The position numbers and the translations under genes are program-made. From Niebla homalea (Eukaryota > Ascomycota > Lecanoromycetes > Lecanorales > Ramalinaceae), in the NCBI GenBank assembly GCA_019925105.1, contig JAHGAU010000022.1:372001-436000 (forward strand): 64,000 nucleotides of DNA. The letters run 5' to 3'. How positions within the stretch are numbered: position 1 is the first letter of the stretch; each line of letters opens with the position of its first letter. Below the pieces are notes generated by a model that ran no database searches, had not been told where the DNA came from, and saw only the letters and a list, made by a program, of their open reading frames with translations. This document shows, piece by piece, positions 59,400 through 64,000 of the stretch.

Positions 59400-62300
59400 A
59401 TTAATAAGGAAAACCCGACGGACGTTAATATTTAATATATTTATACTTTTAAGGGTAATATAATATAACGTACGTAAGGAAGTAATTAAAGTTATAATAC
59501 CGATATTTAAATTTAAGGAAATAAAGGATATTAATATTATAACGATATAAAAGCCGCTATATAATCTGTATATTTACTTTTTAATTAACCCGGGAAATAA
59601 TTTTTATTTAACCTTTAAAAAAAACGAGATAACGTAAATGTATTTTTTTATTAATAAAAGGTTAAATATAAATAATTAAAACGTTATTTATTACGGAAAG
59701 AACCTATATACGCTCCGGATTATATAAAAAGGGATATTAAAGGTAATTTAAATATTTATAATACGTATAATCCGTTATCGGTTAATAGGAAGGAACCTTT
59801 TATAATTCCGTTATTTAAAAATATTATAATTATATTTAATAAATATTTCTTAATAAAGGACTTTAATCTTTATTACGCTTAATAAAATAAGGAAGGTTAT
59901 ACGATTAATTATATTAAATTTAAAAAGTTATTAATAATTATTATATAATTTCATTTTACGTTATTAATATTAAAAAAAACTATTATATAAGAAAGCCGTA
60001 AACTTAAAACTATAATTGATTTAATATTTAGCTTAGAAAATATTATTAACTTAATTATAATATATAGACCCCGAAAGGACTTAAAATACGTTTTGGATTA
60101 CGTTCCGATATAAACGGCCTTAAACTGATCCGTTAATATAACTCCGTTTTTATTATTTAAATAAATATAAAAGACGGTTAAGGAAGTTAAGATATTTATA
60201 AAGGTAATAAAAATAATATCTTAATTAACGGAACTTCTTTAACTTAATAATAAGGAATAAATTAACCGTTTCATAAAATAGGTAATAAAGGCTTTAAATA
60301 AAGTAATTAATATAATAATCTTAATAATAAAGCCGTTTAAGAAAATTAAAACCTATTAAAATAAAAAGTATATAAAAGTAATTATAGAGGTAAAAGCGCT
60401 TATAAAGTAAATTGTTAAATATAAAAACCGGGAAACGCTTCGGTAATTAAAGGAAACTTAAAAGGAAAAAAAGAGAATTATCCGGAAAATTAAATAAACG
60501 TACTTCCGGGCTATAATATATAACTTAATAATTTCCTTTTATAATATTTAGAAGCTAATAAAATACGGTAAAGAATAAAGTAAAAACTTAAATTTATCCT
60601 TAAGTTTTTACCCTTAAAAAGACCAGACGGTATAATAACGGACATTTTTAACGGTAAAATTAAAGCTCTTAAAAAGGCGTTCTTTCCCCCGTTACCGGAA
60701 GTTAACTTAGTAAATATTAACGGTATTATATATTTTAAATTAATAATAATAAATAAAGCAATAACCCGGGAAATAATAACTAAAACGATTAATAAACCGA
60801 AAAAGGATAAGGCCCCGGACTTAACGGTATATTAAATAAGTTTTTATCCATAATAATATCGTTATTTAAAAAGATCTTTACTTACTTATTTTAAGCTTAT
60901 TTTAATATAAAATATTACTTTTATAAATTTAAGGAAACTAAAACGATTATCCTTAAGAAGCCGGTTAAATTAGATTATTCGGAAATAAAATTATATAAAC
61001 CTATAATATTCCTTTATACGTTAAGAAAGGCTTTAAAAATAATAATCGCGTAAATCTTAAGTAATTACGTAAAAAAATATAAGTTATTCTTTAATTAATA
61101 AATAAAAATAAGAAGAAAATAATTAACGGAAACGGCTTTTAAAGGCCTAATTAATAACGTATATACGGTATAAGGCTATAAGAAAAAGTACGTTATAAAT
61201 CTTCTTTCCCTAAATATTATAAAGGCGTTTAATAAAGTAAACTATTAAAAACTATTATATAATTTACGGAAAAAAAGGGTTTTACCTTTCCTTATAAATT
61301 AAATAAAGAGTTTCTTAAGTAATTAAGTAACGTTAATTAACTTAAGATAGAAGATAAATATAATAAAACCCGTAATAATAGGGATTCCTTAGGGGTTACT
61401 TATTTCTCCGGTCTTATTCTTATTCTTTAACGGCCCGTTCATCGAAGACTTAATAAAGTTAAAATAGAAAGTTTAAGTAAAGGGCTTTATTAACGATATT
61501 TACCTTTTAGCCTATAATACGTTTATTTATATAAATTATTTAAAGCTAAAATAAGCTTATAAAGTTTATTTATAATAAATAAAGATATATAAAACCTAAT
61601 TCGTTTTATATAAGTATAAGCTTATCTATATAATAAAAAGTTTAAAGTTATATAATATAATAGTTATAGTAAATTTAAATAATATAACGATAAAACCGGA
61701 AGTTAATATTAAGGTATTCAGCCTATAAGTTAATAAAAAACTAAACTAAAAGGATTATATAAGAAAGGTTTAAAAGAAAATAATTTTATAAGAAAAGAGC
61801 TTTATTTACTTTACGGTATTAACGTAAAAAGCTACTTTATAAAGGCTAAAACCGTTTATTAAACGGTTATAAAGCCTGTAATAACGTACGTAACAGTTAT
61901 TTAATATATACCTGAGGACACGCTTAAATATAGGAAAGGGCTTATCCGGTAATTATAAAAGGTTTAAAACCGATGCTTAAAAGTAATAAACGGTACTTAT
62001 AAAGTAACCTTTATCTTAGTATTAAAGTTTAAAATCTTTATACCGCCGATTAAGGTTTTATTGGATTAAATAGTTACTTAAATAAAATTAAAAAGATATA
62101 TATACCCAGCTACGATAATAGGAAACAGGCGGATCCGCCAGAATCTTAATAAGCTTAAAGTTAAAAAGAATAAATTAAAGATATTTATCTCCTTTCTTAT
62201 TAAGGTAATGCAGGAATAAATTAAAAAAAAAATTAACCTTATTAATATCCCAGAAATTAACTTAAACGGATATAAACTCCTATTAAATATAAGAAAAACC

Positions 62301-62700
62301 GAGATTAAAAGGATTTAAAAAGTAAAGGTTATAGCGATTACCTTATAAGTTATAATAAAGTAAATTAAGCGTTAACGGAGATATAAAGACTTTATACTTT
62401 AAAATCGTTATTATTTAACTTTTAACGATAAAAAGATTATTAATAAGTATCTTTATTATTATAATATTATAAGGAAGGGTAATAACGTATTAATAATTTA
62501 ATTCCGGACGGGTAAAAACGGTTTAACTTATTTCTTATTTATTATATATACCGGAGGTCGGATAAACGCCGGATATAAATACGGATAAAAAAATTAAAAC
62601 GCTATATACGTCCTTATTTCTTATTTTTTATTTATAGAAATTAAGTTAAGACTTATTATAAAAATTAATATTTATAATTACCGTTAAATATTATTTATAA
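59400..62700 (+). pseudogene. LINE E ORF2 remnant: endonuclease, reverse transcriptase, C-terminal finger
   Basis: Endonuclease: a DITI-type start near 59530, TYFF-like strand, then LIKDFNLYYA at 59852-59878. Reverse transcriptase: LLSLNIIKAFNKVNY (61200-61245, FDKVNH in active copies), NLRKKRVLPFLINQIKSFLSN, VIIGIP-stop-GLLISPVLFLFFNG (61365-61436, the GIPQGSPLSP block), FINDIYLLAYN at 61485-61517 with one Asp changed. After it, VLI-stop-FRTGKNGLTYFL (62480-62540) and YKYGxKN (62573-62595) match the RTGxxGL and CxCG parts of the Tad1 C-terminal finger, Cys now Tyr. Dead copy. Confidence 0.88.
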
Positions 62701-63316
62701 AGTAAAATATCCAGGTAACCGTTAAATTTATAATATTTACCGGATTATTATTATAGTTTAATTTTATTATAAAGATAAATAAGGTTATTAAAAACCTTAT
62801 AAAGAAAATTTATTATAGGTTAAGGAAAAAAAAGAGGAGCGGAAACCGGTTACGTTAATTATATAAACCGGAAAGCATTTTCTATAGTTATAAGGATATA
62901 ATAATAAATACTTATTAAAAGTCTTTAAAAGAGTTAATAACGATAATAATATAAGAAAAATATATATTAAGCACGTAAGTATTAATAAGGATATTTAAAG
63001 GTATTATATAAGGTTAAAGCAATATAAATATATAAAGGAACGGAAGAATAATAAGCTTAAGGATAGCTTTTATAAGGATATAATTATAATATTACGGATT
63101 TTCTTAAGGGAGTTAAAATATAAAAAGTATATAAATAAATTATTACTCTTTAAACGGCTATTAATATCCTTTACCTTAAAGGATAAAGGGTAGAGGCCTG
63201 GTAAACGCCGGTTTTTGCCTTAACGTTATAAGTATCAGGTTTTTGCGGTTATTAATAAAGCTAAAAGGCCGCGTATTAAGGAACGCCGGAATTAGCTTAA
63301 TTAGACCCGTAGTATA

Positions 63317-63339
63317 AATCAATCAATCAATCAATCAAT
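63317..63339 (+). repeat. 3' (AATC)n tail of LINE E
   Basis: Five to six AATC units, unmutated, followed by the target duplication. Confidence 0.92.
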
Positions 63340-63349
63340 AATAAACTTA
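63339..63349 (+). repeat. Target-site duplication of LINE E, right copy
   Basis: TAATAAACTTA, identical to 57525-57535. Confidence 0.82.
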
Positions 63350-64000
63350 AGTAAATTTATAATAAAACTGGATACCAGTATTAAAATCCTTAATCTTTAA
63401 GTAAATAAAAAGCTTAATTAAAAAGATTATATAGAAAAAGTTTAAAAGAAAATAACTTTATAGGAAAAAGGTTTTATTTATCTCGCCGTATTAATATAAA
63501 AAGTTACGTTATAAAAGGCCCGGATTATTTATTAAACCGTAATAAAGTTAACTATAATATATATTACGGTTATTTAATATATACTTAAGGGTATTCCGGG
63601 ACATAAAAAAAAAGTTTATTTAAATATTATAGAAAGTCTAAAACCGGTATTTAAAAATAATTAACGGTATCTATAAAGTAACCTTTATCCCGGTATTAAA
63701 GTTTAAAGTTTTTATATCGTTAATTAAAGTCTTATTAAATTAAATAATCACTTAAATAAAATTAAAGAAATATATATATTTAATTATAATAATAAGAAAC
63801 GGGCGGATCCGTTAGAATCTTAATAAGTTTTAAATTAAAAAAAGTAAATTAAAGATATTTATTCCCTTTTTTATTAAGATAAAGTAAGAATAAATTAAAA
63901 AGGAAGTTAATTTTATTAATATCCCGGAAATTAGTTTAAACGGGTATAAATTTCCGTTAAATATAAAAAAGATTAAGATTAAAAGGATTTAAAGAGTAAA
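63350..64000 (+). mobile_element. LINE D, continuation, running off the window
   Basis: Aligns without gap to LINE E 61679-62320, the part of ORF2 after the reverse transcriptase catalytic box. The remaining 3' end of D, its tail, and the end of LINE C should follow beyond base 64000. Confidence 0.88.

Larger units (their letters stand above)
57536..63339 (+). mobile_element. LINE E, complete Tad1-type LINE nested in LINE D
   Basis: The only uninterrupted plus-strand copy in the window, 5.80 kb from ATG 57541 to the (AATC)n tail, bounded by 11-bp target duplications. It serves as the local reference for the family. RIP-mutated except for the first 55 bp and the tail. Confidence 0.93.

Overview
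The window is a block of degenerate transposable elements from a filamentous ascomycete (Pezizomycotina-type) genome. I found no intact host gene, tRNA, rRNA or CRISPR array. The evidence is base composition plus family content. Nearly all of the 64 kb is AT-rich, and CpA and its complement TpG are almost absent while TpA is very common and many CpG remain. That is the signature of repeat-induced point mutation (RIP). The recognisable proteins all belong to retroelements: Ty1/Copia pol, Tad1-type LINE, and a DIRS-type reverse transcriptase. Their frames are full of TAA/TAG where the families have Gln or Trp, and catalytic Asp is usually turned into Asn.

Layout. 1-3671: 3' part of a Copia element (Copia-I copy 1). 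3672-3945 and 9719-12250: the two sides of a minus-strand DIRS-like element, split by a complete Copia element (Copia-III, 3946-9718, two 233-bp LTRs, TSD AATAA). 12260-15870 and 19300-21205: a minus-strand Tad1-type LINE (LINE F), apparently split by 3.4 kb of unidentified DNA that carries an 18-bp minisatellite. 21.8-24.26 kb: tandem-repeat DNA (units of about 100, 122 and 160 bp). 24.6-26.07 kb: Copia-IV pol with an integrase domain, cut by Copia-I copy 2 (26072-27756). 27757-45593: Copia-II (two 215-bp LTRs, TSD ATAAT) containing LINE A, which contains LINE B in the opposite orientation. 45749-47788: a 2,040-bp LTR element (two 162-bp LTRs, TSD GGTTT) with no detectable pol. 48310-64000: three same-strand LINE copies nested in one another (C contains D, D contains E).

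Stratigraphy. Junctions and target-site duplications give insertion order: DIRS-like before Copia-III and Copia-I; Copia-IV before Copia-I copy 2; Copia-II before LINE A before LINE B; LINE C before D before E. Most mutation followed insertion, because duplicated target sites and paired LTRs differ by C/T and G/A transitions.

Main observation. In every LTR pair that can be compared, the outer end of each element (5' part of the left LTR, 3' part of the right LTR) kept its CpA/TpG sites, while the same bases in the inner-facing LTR copy were mutated. The first 40-55 bp of all five full-length LINE 5' ends are also spared. This looks like a general loss of RIP activity within roughly 50-130 bp of the end of a repeat. 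Other points: three Copia families have a primer-binding site matching the anticodon arm of initiator tRNA-Met (half-tRNA priming), and Copia-II appears to lack its integrase core.

All element names (Copia-I to IV, LINE A to F) are labels for this window only. Boundaries given with TSDs are good to a few bases; others are approximate.
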